64,000 nucleotides of DNA, taken from positions 117,909-181,908 of the forward strand of contig NZ_MUXF01000019.1 in the NCBI RefSeq assembly GCF_003063295.1, written 5' to 3'. The notes under the pieces were generated by a model that saw only the letters and a list, made by a program, of their open reading frames with translations, had not been told where the DNA came from and made no database searches. Shown here piece after piece: positions 8,192 through 17,298 of the stretch (the first letter of the stretch is position 1; each line of letters opens with the position of its first letter). This DNA comes from Arcobacter lacus. GTDB lineage: Bacteria; Campylobacterota; Campylobacteria; Campylobacterales; Arcobacteraceae. The position numbers and the translations under genes were made by a program.

Positions 8192-9658
8192 TTATGGTCT
8201 ATAAACTTTTATATTTTTATAACCTTCACTATCTCTTAAATATTGTGCGTGAAGTTGGCTCATAATCCCTTTATCACAATAAAATAGATATGTTTTATCT
8301 TGAGGAAGTTTTTTAAACTCTTTTTTCAAATCATAAAAAGGAATTTTCAAAGTTTCAACAGAAGTTTTTACACAATCAGGTGTTTGTCTAATATCAATAA
8401 CTGTATATTCTCCATCAGTTAAATCAGAAATTATTTCCATTTGCCCTATTTCACTTACATTTTCATCTATTTCATCAACATTTACAAAAGATGTTTTTTT
8501 AACTGCTTCATCTAAAATAGAATAATCAAAACCTCTTGCTTCTTTTTCCATTCTTTCATAACTTCCATGAGTTACTGGATTTTTTGAAATTACCCCACAA
8601 TATTCTGGCATTGCTTCAGCAAATCTTCTTGTTCCTATCTTTTGTGCAATTTCTATAATATCAGGTTTACTCATCATAGAAAGTGGTCTTAAAACTAATT
8701 TATTTGTACATTGGTCAATTAAAGCAAGATTTCTTAATGTTTGACTAGAAACTTGTGCAACACTTTCACCTGTTACTAAAGCATCTATTCCTAAACTATC
8801 AGCTATTTTTTCACTAGCAAGTAACATAAGTCTTTTTAGCATAACACCCATATAAGGTTGACTTACATCTTTAAAAATTTGAGAAACAACATCTTCAAAA
8901 GGAACACTAATAAATGAAACTCTATGAGAACTTCCAAATTTATTCCATAAATAATAAGCTACTTGTTTTACACCTATTTCATGTGCTAATCCACCAAGAT
9001 TAAAGAAAATAAAGTGAGTTTTTATTCCTCTTTTCATTGTTAAATATGAAGCAACTGTTGAGTCAAATCCACCAGACATCAAAGATATAACACTTCCTTG
9101 AGTTCCTATTGGAAATCCACCTAGTCCCATATATTTTTTTGTAATAATATTTAACTGTGCATGTTCAAGTTCAATATTTATAGTAACTTCAGCATTTTTT
9201 AGTGTTACACCTTTAGTATCTTTACTATTCATAGCTAACATATATCCACCAACAGTTTTTTCAATATCAGTTGATTTAAACTCTTGGGCACCTGTTCTTT
9301 TAGCTCTTACGACAAAAGTTTTATCTTTTATCTCATGGTTCATCATCTCATTTACTTTTACTTTGATATCATCAAGTGTATACATATTATCAAATTGTAA
9401 AGCTTCTAAAACTTGTTCAATTCCAGGAGTTTCAAGAAGTTTAGCTCTTACACTATCAACTACTTCAACGGGGCAAACAACTTCGATTTTATCGAAGAAT
9501 CTTTTTATCTTAATTTCAGGTGATATTTTTGATAAGATTGATACAAGATTGTTATAAACTTGTGCAATCATCTGTCTTTTTGCTGTTTGACCTTTTATCA
9601 TTATTTCCGTGAAATATTTGATTATAAATTTTTGTGTTTTGATTTGAGAATTATTCAT
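8192..9658 (-). CDS. thiI: tRNA 4-thiouridine synthase ThiI with rhodanese domain
   Basis: ThiI transfers sulfur to U8 of tRNA and, in many bacteria, to ThiS for thiamin thiazole synthesis. Domains in order are an N-terminal ferredoxin-like domain plus THUMP (residues about 60-175), a PP-loop ATPase with SGGFDS at 195-200, and a C-terminal rhodanese domain (about 400-488). The rhodanese cysteine is C461 in FYCDKGIMS. The PEYCGVISKNP segment carries the cysteine equivalent to the E. coli resolving cysteine. The length, 488, matches the long ThiI class (E. coli 482). It faces a small cysteine-rich protein gene divergently. Confidence 0.95.
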   Translation of the reverse strand: MNNSQIKTQKFIIKYFTEIMIKGQTAKRQMIAQVYNNLVSILSKISPEIKIKRFFDKIEVVCPVEVVDSVRAKLLETPGIEQVLEALQFDNMYTLDDIKVKVNEMMNHEIKDKTFVVRAKRTGAQEFKSTDIEKTVGGYMLAMNSKDTKGVTLKNAEVTINIELEHAQLNIITKKYMGLGGFPIGTQGSVISLMSGGFDSTVASYLTMKRGIKTHFIFFNLGGLAHEIGVKQVAYYLWNKFGSSHRVSFISVPFEDVVSQIFKDVSQPYMGVMLKRLMLLASEKIADSLGIDALVTGESVAQVSSQTLRNLALIDQCTNKLVLRPLSMMSKPDIIEIAQKIGTRRFAEAMPEYCGVISKNPVTHGSYERMEKEARGFDYSILDEAVKKTSFVNVDEIDENVSEIGQMEIISDLTDGEYTVIDIRQTPDCVKTSVETLKIPFYDLKKEFKKLPQDKTYLFYCDKGIMSQLHAQYLRDSEGYKNIKVYRP

Positions 9659-9745
9659 TATTTTTTAAAACCCTATATTTTTTTAAGTCGCGATTATATC
9701 ATTTTTTGACATAATATATCTTTTATTAAATTCAAAGGTAAAAAG

Positions 9746-10003
9746 ATGGAAATAGATACTTTAGAAGATTTAGCAAAAGAGTTAAAATCAGGCAAAACAA
9801 CAAATGCTATGAAACTTTTTGAAGATTATGCTAAAGCTAATAATATGGACGAAGAAGAATTAGAACAAATACTTTCTAAAAAACATGATTGTTTCAAATG
9901 TGAAAGCTGTGAGAGTTTTTATTGTTATGATGAATATTCATTTTTTGATGAAGAGTGTATCTATTGTTGTGATACAGAAGCAGAAGATGAAGAGGAGTAT
10001 TAA
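9746..10003 (+). CDS. Small acidic cysteine-rich protein, possible zinc ribbon
   Basis: This is an 85-residue, soluble, very acidic protein of unknown family. The first half is predicted helical (EDLAKELKSGKTTNAMKLFEDYAK). The second half packs seven cysteines in a CxxCxxC...C...CxxCC arrangement (residues about 50-79) with a DEEEY tail, suggesting a small metal-binding module. AAAGG precedes the ATG. It is transcribed away from thiI and converges with an unknown gene. I cannot name a function. Confidence 0.7.
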   Translation: MEIDTLEDLAKELKSGKTTNAMKLFEDYAKANNMDEEELEQILSKKHDCFKCESCESFYCYDEYSFFDEECIYCCDTEAEDEEEY

Positions 10004-10012
10004 TACTCCTTC

Positions 10013-10495
10013 TTAAAAATTAGCTTCCAAATCCTCTTTTATAATCTCTTCATCAATTTTTCTTGCTTTTATATTTAAATCTTTTGCTTCACCCGAACAA
10101 GTAATATTTATACGACCATTTTCATTTTTAAATAAAACTTCACCTGCACCTTGAATTACAAAACCATTAAACAATCTATTTGCAACTCTTTTAAAACTAA
10201 ATTTCGTAGGAAAAATAACAAACCTTGATGAAGTTAAAATATATCTTGCATGATTTGTACAAGAGTGTAATAAACTATCTCTTATAAGTTCATTTTTTTT
10301 ACCATTTACTAAATCACAATAAAGACTCTCTTCTATTAAGTTTATTTTGTCTTTATCTATTTTTATATAACCAAACTCTTTTGGTTTTACTCTTATGTTA
10401 TAAAATTTTTTAAATGCCTCTACATGATTAAAAGCATTTGAGAAAACAATAAGACTCTTATTTGTTCTTGCATATTTTGCTAAATTAGATGCCAT
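10013..10495 (-). CDS. Hypothetical protein, 160 residues
   Basis: No family is recognised. The protein is soluble, with no signal peptide or membrane segment, mixed alpha/beta composition and a lysine/glutamate-rich end (KARKIDEEIIKEDLEANF). A central HSCTNHARYILTSSRFVIFPTKF stretch looks most conserved-like. The start at 10495 is preceded by an AAAAGGAAAAAATT ribosome site. It lies 25 bases after the antiporter gene on the same strand, so co-transcription is likely. That does not reveal its role. Confidence 0.65.
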   Translation of the reverse strand: MASNLAKYARTNKSLIVFSNAFNHVEAFKKFYNIRVKPKEFGYIKIDKDKINLIEESLYCDLVNGKKNELIRDSLLHSCTNHARYILTSSRFVIFPTKFSFKRVANRLFNGFVIQGAGEVLFKNENGRINITCSGEAKDLNIKARKIDEEIIKEDLEANF

Positions 10496-10520
10496 ATAAA
10501 TTTTTTCCTTTTAAATAATC

Positions 10521-11780
10521 TTACAAAAATAAAAAACATAAAGCTGAAATTATTGTAGGAACTAACGCTCCTAAAAATAAATACCAAGGATCTATTGTAC
10601 TATCTTCAAAATGACTTTTCAAAATAGTAACTCCAGCTGGATTTGGTGCATTTGCAATAACAGTTAATCCTCCACCACAAACAGCACCAGCAACTAAAGC
10701 ATATTTGAACTCATCAGTTAATCCTTCAACTAGAGAACCTAAATATGTAATTGCTGCATTATCTGTAACAGAACCAATTGTAATTGCAGCGAAAAATGCT
10801 TGTAAATCACTCATTTTCATAATTAAATCTTGAAGCCACCATTGTTGTTGTCCTCCTAGGATAACTAATCCTCCTAAGAAAAATGCAACTAACAATCCTT
10901 CTCTTAACATCAATCTATCTTGATATTGTTGATAAGCATGAGTAATTCCTAAAAAAAGTAAAAATATACTCATAAATATAGCTGGATAGTGTCCAAAGAA
11001 AACAACTAAAAATAAAAATAAATAGTGAGTCAAGATAATACCAAAAGGGATATTTTCTCTATCTGAAACTGTTGTTCTAATTTTGATATTTACTAACTCT
11101 TTATAAAAAATAAGAATCATCAAATTTGTACTTATAAAAATAGCAACCATTGATTTCCAACCAAAAGTTGTAAACATAAAAGTTGTATTCCAATCCCAAG
11201 TTCCTGCAACCATTAAAATTGGAGGTGCTGCAAAGTTAGTTAATGTTCCACCTATTGAAACATTTACAAATAAAGTACCCAATGTTGCATATCTAAATTT
11301 TTTACTTATCTCTTGAGAAAACAGTTTATCTGATAAAATAAGAGCAGCTAAAGTCATCGAAGCTGGTTCTGTTATAATTGAACCTAAAATTGGAACAAAA
11401 AACATAACAATAAAATAAAATCCAGTAGCACCTTTAGTTGGTATAATAGTAGATAGTTTTTTTACAAATAAAACTACTGTTTGCAAAATAGGTCTTGTTG
11501 CAGCTATTATCATAATAACAAAAACAAACATTGCTTCGATATAACTTCTTGAATTCATATAATCAACAGTTGCTTGTTTTCCTGATAATATAAACATAAA
11601 TAGTATTAAAATTAAAGCCCAAGCACCAAAAACAACTTCAATTTCACCCAATAAATGAAAAAGTCCAGAATGTTTTGTACTTCTATGAGCAAGATGCTCA
11701 AAATATTTTACAGAAAAGATATGAATAATTGCTAAAGCAAAAATAACTGCAGCAATTATTTGTAAAGTAGTAGGTGGCAT
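10521..11780 (-). CDS. Putative Na+/H+ antiporter (Na_H_antiport_3 / DUF1504-like)
   Basis: This 419-residue polytopic membrane protein has about 11-12 helices. It resembles the putative Na+/H+ antiporter family once called DUF1504. Its N-terminal PTTLQIIAAVIFALAIIHIFSVKYFEHLAHRS and the GEIEVVFGAWALIL helix are typical. Other likely important motifs are GSIITEPASMTLAALILSDK and GSVTDNAAITYLGSL, resembling the acidic and asparagine-rich sites of ion transporters. Ion specificity is not proven by sequence. It has its own upstream region of about 390 bases and is followed by the unknown gene at 10013-10495. Confidence 0.75.
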   Translation of the reverse strand: MPPTTLQIIAAVIFALAIIHIFSVKYFEHLAHRSTKHSGLFHLLGEIEVVFGAWALILILFMFILSGKQATVDYMNSRSYIEAMFVFVIMIIAATRPILQTVVLFVKKLSTIIPTKGATGFYFIVMFFVPILGSIITEPASMTLAALILSDKLFSQEISKKFRYATLGTLFVNVSIGGTLTNFAAPPILMVAGTWDWNTTFMFTTFGWKSMVAIFISTNLMILIFYKELVNIKIRTTVSDRENIPFGIILTHYLFLFLVVFFGHYPAIFMSIFLLFLGITHAYQQYQDRLMLREGLLVAFFLGGLVILGGQQQWWLQDLIMKMSDLQAFFAAITIGSVTDNAAITYLGSLVEGLTDEFKYALVAGAVCGGGLTVIANAPNPAGVTILKSHFEDSTIDPWYLFLGALVPTIISALCFLFL

Positions 11781-12168
11781 GGCGAATCCTTTTTATTAAA
11801 TTTTATTTTGTAAACATTTACATATTTAAGTTTGAGATATTTAAAAAAACATATGTGAGCGTTTGTTCATTTTACATTATAAAAACTTAATTTTAAAAAA
11901 ATATCTATCTTTTATATTTTAATTGTATAATTATGCAAACAAATATAATTATACATTACATATAAATATAATCTAGAAATTTTGATTAATATTTTTATAT
12001 AATTCTAGAAAAAATTATTTTTTTAATAAATATCTATTTTATGGAACTTTATAAATATTTTTATAACATTTTTTATAAATCTTATACTATATTAATAGAT
12101 ATATTTTGTATAACAAATACTCTTTATATAAAGTTGATATTTTTTAGGATTATTGTAAATTTTGTAAT
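11781..12168. other. 388-base AT-rich intergenic region without a gene
   Basis: This region separates the antiporter gene start (minus strand) from the hypF stop. It must hold the antiporter promoter and probably the end of the hydrogenase transcript. I see only very AT-rich sequence with no credible ORF, tRNA, conserved RNA motif or clean terminator hairpin. Confidence 0.6.
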
Positions 12169-14415
12169 TTATTGATATTGATAATAAAGTTGCCCAATAC
12201 TAATACCCTCATCATTAGTTGGAACATCAATATTGAAATAGAAAACTCTACCCTGCTCTTTGAATTTTTTTATCAAAAGTTCGAGTAAAGTTTTATTTTG
12301 AAAAACTCCACCACTAAAAACTACTGGTAAATTTTTATGTTTATTTGAGATTTCTATGATGATATTTACTAAAGTATTTATGAACTTTGAAGAGATGACT
12401 TTTTTATCTTTATCTTCGATAATTTGCCTTATCATAGTAGTTATATCTATATTTTCATCTACTATTTTATATTCATAGTTATCTTTTATAGAATTATCAT
12501 AATTTTCTTCTATTAAAAGCCCTGTTTCTCCCTCAAAAGTTTGAGTATGTAAAATGTTTGCAAATGAAGAAATAGCATCAAATAAACGTCCAATAGAACT
12601 ACAAAATGGTGCATTTAAGCCTTTTTGCCACATTGTATATAAAGTCTTTATCTCTTCTTTACTAAAAGCTTTTACTACAAAACTATCTAAAGTTAGGATT
12701 TCATCTAAAGTAAAAATATCAAATAATAAGCTTAAAGCAACTCTTTTGGGCTCTTTTATAGCCATTTCACCGCCCAAAAGCCTAAAATATTTTATATGAT
12801 TTATTCGTTTATACTCTTTTCTTGAAGCAATAAAAACTTCTCCACCCCAGATATTTCCATCATCTCCATATCCAGTTCCATCAAAAGCAAAACCTAAAAC
12901 TTCATCTTCTAAGCCATTTTCAGCCATCACGGAAAGAATATGAGCATAGTGGTGTTGAACTTGAATAAGCTTTATATTTGGGTTATCTTGAAGCAATTTA
13001 AAAGCATATTTTGTACTTTCATATTTTGGATGAAGATCACAAACAACAGTATCAGGAACAAAATCATAAAAGTTTTTAAAACTATTTATAGTTCTATTGA
13101 AATATTCCATAGAAGAAATAGAGTTTAAATCACCAATATAAGGTGATAAAATAAAATTATTTTTAAAGCCTAAAGCTATTGTTGATTTTTGATTTGCACC
13201 AAGACAAAGAACTTTATTTTTTAAATCTTTTTCTATTTTTATATGAGTAGGAGCATATCCTCTAGCATTTCTTAGTTTAATTTTATAATTTTCTACATTT
13301 TGTATAATACTATCATCACTAGAATTTACAATATCTCTATTATAATCTAGTACAAAATCTACAATATTCCCCAATTTATCGACGATTTCATCTTTTGACC
13401 TTATAATTGGTTCATCTTTTAAATTTGCACTTGTTGCTACGATAGGATTTTGTAAATATTTAAATAAAAGATGATGAATTCCACAATTTGCTATAAAACA
13501 ACCTAATTTTGAAATATTTGGTGCAATATATGAAGATAGATTTGTATTAAGTCTTTTCTTTACTAAAACTATTGGTTTCTCTTTTGAAGTAAGTATCTCT
13601 TCTTCTTGATAATTTGTATTTGTATATTGTTTAATACTATTTATATTATTAAACATAACTGCAAAAGGTTTATTTGGTCTATTTTTAATCTCTCTTAATT
13701 TATTAACAACTTTATCATTTGTTGCATCACAAACTATATGAAATCCACCAATACCTTTTACTGCAATTATATATCCATCTTTGATTAAATTAGCTGTTTG
13801 TTCTATTGCTTTTATATTGTAAGATAATATACTATTATTTATATTATACAAAGTCATATTTGGACCACAATCTTCGCAAGCAACAGGTTGTGCATGATAT
13901 CTTCTATTTAAAGGATTTTTATATTCGTCTTCACATTTTTTACATAATTTGAAGTCATTCATAGAAGTATTTGCTCTATCATAAGGAACTGTTTTAATAA
14001 TTGAGTATCTTGGACCACAATTTGTACAATTTGTTAAACTATAATTGTATCTAAAGTTACCAATATCATCTATATCTTTGATACAATCATCACAAATTGC
14101 TATATCAGGAGAGATAATAGTTGTTTTATCTTTTGAGCTTGAACTTTGAATAATTTTAAAGTTTTTATACTCTTTTATTTGGTTATTTTTTTCGATTCTT
14201 ATGTTAGTGATTTTTGCTAGAACTGGAGGATTTGATTTGATTTCATTTATAAAATTTTCTATATTTTCTTGTGTAGAATAAGCTTCTATTTCTACTCCAT
14301 TTTCATCATTTTTAACCCAACCTTTTATATCATATTTGATAGCTAGATTATAAATAAATGGACGAAAACCAACGCCTTGAACAATTCCAAAAATAGATAT
14401 TTTTTTGTTTATCAT
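12169..14415 (-). CDS. hypF: Carbamoyltransferase HypF, [NiFe]-hydrogenase maturation
   Basis: HypF makes thiocarbamate on HypE from carbamoyl phosphate, the source of the CN ligands of the NiFe site. Domains in order are acylphosphatase (residues 1-90, GIVQGVGFRPFIYNLA), two zinc-finger halves (CDDCIKD...CTNCGP and CKKCEDE...CEDCGP, 108-190), a YrdC-like domain (about 200-380), and a Kae1/TobZ-like domain with QHHYAHILSVMAENG, FAFDGTGYGDDGN and VVFSGGVFQNK near the end. The length of 748 is normal. An ATG at 14415 with an AAGAAGAG site is preferred over the GTG one codon upstream. It is the last gene of hydrogenase operon 1, 30 bases after hydE1. Confidence 0.96.
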   Translation of the reverse strand: MINKKISIFGIVQGVGFRPFIYNLAIKYDIKGWVKNDENGVEIEAYSTQENIENFINEIKSNPPVLAKITNIRIEKNNQIKEYKNFKIIQSSSSKDKTTIISPDIAICDDCIKDIDDIGNFRYNYSLTNCTNCGPRYSIIKTVPYDRANTSMNDFKLCKKCEDEYKNPLNRRYHAQPVACEDCGPNMTLYNINNSILSYNIKAIEQTANLIKDGYIIAVKGIGGFHIVCDATNDKVVNKLREIKNRPNKPFAVMFNNINSIKQYTNTNYQEEEILTSKEKPIVLVKKRLNTNLSSYIAPNISKLGCFIANCGIHHLLFKYLQNPIVATSANLKDEPIIRSKDEIVDKLGNIVDFVLDYNRDIVNSSDDSIIQNVENYKIKLRNARGYAPTHIKIEKDLKNKVLCLGANQKSTIALGFKNNFILSPYIGDLNSISSMEYFNRTINSFKNFYDFVPDTVVCDLHPKYESTKYAFKLLQDNPNIKLIQVQHHYAHILSVMAENGLEDEVLGFAFDGTGYGDDGNIWGGEVFIASRKEYKRINHIKYFRLLGGEMAIKEPKRVALSLLFDIFTLDEILTLDSFVVKAFSKEEIKTLYTMWQKGLNAPFCSSIGRLFDAISSFANILHTQTFEGETGLLIEENYDNSIKDNYEYKIVDENIDITTMIRQIIEDKDKKVISSKFINTLVNIIIEISNKHKNLPVVFSGGVFQNKTLLELLIKKFKEQGRVFYFNIDVPTNDEGISIGQLYYQYQ

Positions 14416-14448
14416 CACTCTTCTTTTTATATAAGTTTAAAACTATAT

Positions 14449-16068
14449 CTATTTTTGGATGACAAACTCTTTATTGTAATAGATTTTGAAGTTTTTTGTT
14501 ATGCTTTTTTCAACAAGCTGATTAAACCTAATATTTGCAAACATATCTCCACATAAACTAACTCCTTCTAGTTCATAAGTATTATGTAAAATATCAATCT
14601 CATTTGCTATAAAATGAGCAAAACTTTCCATAAATCCTAAACTAATAGTCTCTGCATCAACACCAGCAAGTTTAAAACTCATAGCAGTTTTTATAAGTGG
14701 TAAATAGTCAAATTTTCTATTAAATACTTTTTTATTATCAAAGATTTTATAGTCAATTCTAGGTCCTTTTTCAAGTAAAGAATTTGAAGCATTTAAAACT
14801 ATATCTTCTTTAAAATTTAACACTATTTTTGCTATTTGCCAATAAGTAGAAAATGACTTTTTTGAAAAATCTATTTTTGTATTTAATGCAATTTCATAAT
14901 CATCTTTGAATTTTTCTTGATAGTTATTTAGAAGTTTTTCTCCTTTTGTATCTTTTTTTATAGTTTCAAAAACTTCTTTTATTGAAGTTGGAAGATATAA
15001 ATCTTCTAAAATATCAACTAAACCATTTTGTGAGTAATAAGAGATTTTATCATCGTTTAAAGAGCTAATATAAAAGTTAATAATAGATTTATCAAAGAGT
15101 TCATTTTCAGCTAAAACAGTCATAAATTGAGCTTTATCTTTTTGTTTAAACTTACTAAAAACAGTATCTAGTTTTTTTGGATAAGAAATCGAGTTTAAAA
15201 TGAGTTTTTTATTATCAAAACATACTACTTTTGGAATATCTAAAAAGATATTATTAGAACTTTTTACATCTAAAAAGTAATCAAATTTAGCATTTTCATC
15301 TTCAATATTTAAAAAATCAATTTTTAATTTTTTAAGCTCTATTGATAAAAGATGTAAAGTCAAATCATTTGCAAATCGCAAATCTATTTTTTCTTTTTTG
15401 ATACTATGTTTTAGTTTATAAATCTCATTTATTTTAAACTCAATTTGTGGCTTTTCTATACTTGCAAGTGCTACAATAGATGTTGCATTTTCTACAATCA
15501 AAGTATTGATATTTTCTAAATTTGTAACCAATAACTCTTTGTGATTTTCTATATCTTTGATTTTAGAAAAAACAAAAGTCCCACTTAAAGTTTTTATTTT
15601 GATTCTTTTATCTTCATTTATAAGTTGGCTTAACTTCTCAAAAAGTTTTTTATGTGATTTTATCTCTTCATTTTCAAAAATAAAAGTTGCATTTTCAAAG
15701 CTTTTACAAACTTCACAAGATTTAAAGGCATTATAAAAATCTAAACTATTTTCATTTTCGACTTCTTTTAGACAAGTTGGACAAAAAGATATCATTTTAT
15801 CATCACAAATAGAAGTTGAATCCTCTTTTGGTAAGTTTTCAATTACATCAACTTCAACACCATAATAAAAAATTGACATAGGAACATACAAAGATAGTTT
15901 TGAAGAAAACTCTTCTAAAGTCTTTTCATCTGCTTGTATAAATAAAAAAACAAAATCAAGTTCTTGATATATTTTATAACTACAATCAAACTGCTTTGAA
16001 GCAAAATCTAAAAATTTCACTAAAGTTTTATCACTTGATTTATAGGTAAATTTAAACTTTAGGACCAT
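14449..16068 (-). CDS. hydE1: HydE-type hydrogenase accessory protein, HypF-like (copy 1)
   Basis: This 539-residue protein occupies the hydE position of the Wolinella/Helicobacter hydABCDE operons, where HydE is an accessory protein of unclear activity. It has a single pair of zinc-finger-like cysteines (CPTC at 96-99, CEVC at 118-121). A segment with IEKPQIEFKI and RFANDLTLHLLSIEL follows, reminiscent of the ERPIVLL and TPLHHLL parts of HypF. The C-terminal VSLCGDMFANIRF matches the SGGVFQN motif of the HypF Kae1-like domain, but the protein ends before the NDEG part. I read it as a degenerate HypF relative without catalytic acylphosphatase residues. It overlaps hydD1 by 17 bases and precedes hypF. 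Confidence 0.75.
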   Translation of the reverse strand: MVLKFKFTYKSSDKTLVKFLDFASKQFDCSYKIYQELDFVFLFIQADEKTLEEFSSKLSLYVPMSIFYYGVEVDVIENLPKEDSTSICDDKMISFCPTCLKEVENENSLDFYNAFKSCEVCKSFENATFIFENEEIKSHKKLFEKLSQLINEDKRIKIKTLSGTFVFSKIKDIENHKELLVTNLENINTLIVENATSIVALASIEKPQIEFKINEIYKLKHSIKKEKIDLRFANDLTLHLLSIELKKLKIDFLNIEDENAKFDYFLDVKSSNNIFLDIPKVVCFDNKKLILNSISYPKKLDTVFSKFKQKDKAQFMTVLAENELFDKSIINFYISSLNDDKISYYSQNGLVDILEDLYLPTSIKEVFETIKKDTKGEKLLNNYQEKFKDDYEIALNTKIDFSKKSFSTYWQIAKIVLNFKEDIVLNASNSLLEKGPRIDYKIFDNKKVFNRKFDYLPLIKTAMSFKLAGVDAETISLGFMESFAHFIANEIDILHNTYELEGVSLCGDMFANIRFNQLVEKSITKNFKIYYNKEFVIQK

Positions 16069-16612
16069 TTTTTATATCTCTTTTAAATGAAACCAAAGCT
16101 ATCTCTTTTATATCAACTTCTTTTATCTGTTTTACTGTAATTTGATGTTTTGTAAGATAATCAACAACAACCTTCTCCATAATTTTTGAAGCTTGTATAA
16201 TTTCACTGCTTAATTCAAAAGTAGTATCATCTGCAACTCTTTTAGGAATTACTCCTAAAATATGTGTTGTAGGCAAATCTTTATTCATATCAATCATATT
16301 TAGTGTTTGAAGCATCTCAACTTCGTGAGCACTTCCTTGCCAGTTTATATTTGAAGGAACTTTTTTAAAATCAAAGAAAAAAACATCACCTGCTTTTGAA
16401 TTTATTGCATCAATACAATCAATAATCAAAACTTCATCATATTTTATGATTTCAGGAATTAATCTTTGAGCTAAAGTTCCACCATCAACTAAACTTACAC
16501 TATTTTCTTGTGATATAAACTCATACTTTTCATCTAAATAGTGAATAAAATGTGCACCTATTCCTTCATCTTGGAATAGGATATTTCCTATTCCTAAAAT
16601 TAAAATATTCAT
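16052..16612 (-). CDS. hydD1: [NiFe]-hydrogenase maturation protease HydD (operon 1)
   Basis: HydD removes the C-terminal tail of the large subunit after nickel insertion. The chosen start is the ATG at 16612, giving MNILILGIGNILFQDEGIG. It overlaps the hydC1 stop as TAATG, whereas the longer upstream reading lacks a better site. Family metal-sensing residues are present: E in FQDEGIG, D in IIDCIDA and H in SAHEVEML. Length from this start is 186, usual for HyaD/HupD enzymes. Its target is presumably HydB1, three genes upstream in the same operon. Confidence 0.92.
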   Translation of the reverse strand: MNILILGIGNILFQDEGIGAHFIHYLDEKYEFISQENSVSLVDGGTLAQRLIPEIIKYDEVLIIDCIDAINSKAGDVFFFDFKKVPSNINWQGSAHEVEMLQTLNMIDMNKDLPTTHILGVIPKRVADDTTFELSSEIIQASKIMEKVVVDYLTKHQITVKQIKEVDIKEIALVSFKRDIKNGPKV

Positions 16613-17277
16613 TATTTGTGGTCTTCCCATTTATATCCAGAGATAATAGAATCCATATCTCCTTTTTTTCCATAAACTGAGTTGAAAACAACCAAATAGA
16701 TATGAATAGGCAAAAATATTATAAAAATCCACATACAAATATGATGAATTTCTCTAACCATAGCTAATCCACCCATTAAAACTTCAATTGGTCTTAAAAT
16801 ACCATATAAAAGTCCACCTATTCCTTCGTGATAAACATGAATATGTAAAATCAATCCTGTTAAAGAAATAAGTATCAAAGATATATAAATTCCAGAATAT
16901 GCCATAAATTGTAGTGGATTATAAACACCTTTTAAATGAGTATGTTCACCTATTAAAATATAATATTTTATCTGTTTTATCCACATTTTTGGCGAGATAA
17001 AATCAAAAAAAGATATTCTCTCTTTTTTACTTTGTCTATCAAAAAAGAATAAATACATTTTTCCAAAAGTTACACAAATCAATAAAAATCCAAAAATTAT
17101 ATGCCAACTTCTCATTAAAGCATTTAAAAAGTTTGTTGGCTCACCTCCATTTAATGATGGAGATATAAATGGATATGCTAAATAAAAACCTGTAAAAGTC
17201 AAAACTGTAATAGCAAGCATTCTAAGCCAGTGAGTAATCCTTAGCCATAAAGAGTATTCATAATGTTTTTTTATCAT
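16612..17277 (-). CDS. hydC1: Cytochrome b subunit of hydrogenase 1 (HydC)
   Basis: This is a di-heme cytochrome b that anchors the periplasmic HydAB dimer and passes electrons to the quinone pool. It has four main membrane helices with histidines in the family places (LRITHWLRM, RSWHIIFGF, ILHIHVYHEG, REIHHICMWIFIIFLPIHIY). The start at 17277 (MIKKHYEYS) is preferred because a GGAG lies nine bases upstream. An in-frame TTG at 17292 has no usable site. It lies 21 bases after hydB1 and shares TAATG with hydD1. Confidence 0.92.
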   Translation of the reverse strand: MIKKHYEYSLWLRITHWLRMLAITVLTFTGFYLAYPFISPSLNGGEPTNFLNALMRSWHIIFGFLLICVTFGKMYLFFFDRQSKKERISFFDFISPKMWIKQIKYYILIGEHTHLKGVYNPLQFMAYSGIYISLILISLTGLILHIHVYHEGIGGLLYGILRPIEVLMGGLAMVREIHHICMWIFIIFLPIHIYLVVFNSVYGKKGDMDSIISGYKWEDHK

Positions 17278-17298
17278 AATTGTATGCTCCAATTTATA

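Noticed and set aside
11781..12168. Hidden RNA gene in the long gap between hypF and the antiporter gene
   Set aside because: The region is almost entirely A/T, with no stable GC-containing stem, no tRNA T-loop consensus and no known riboswitch block.
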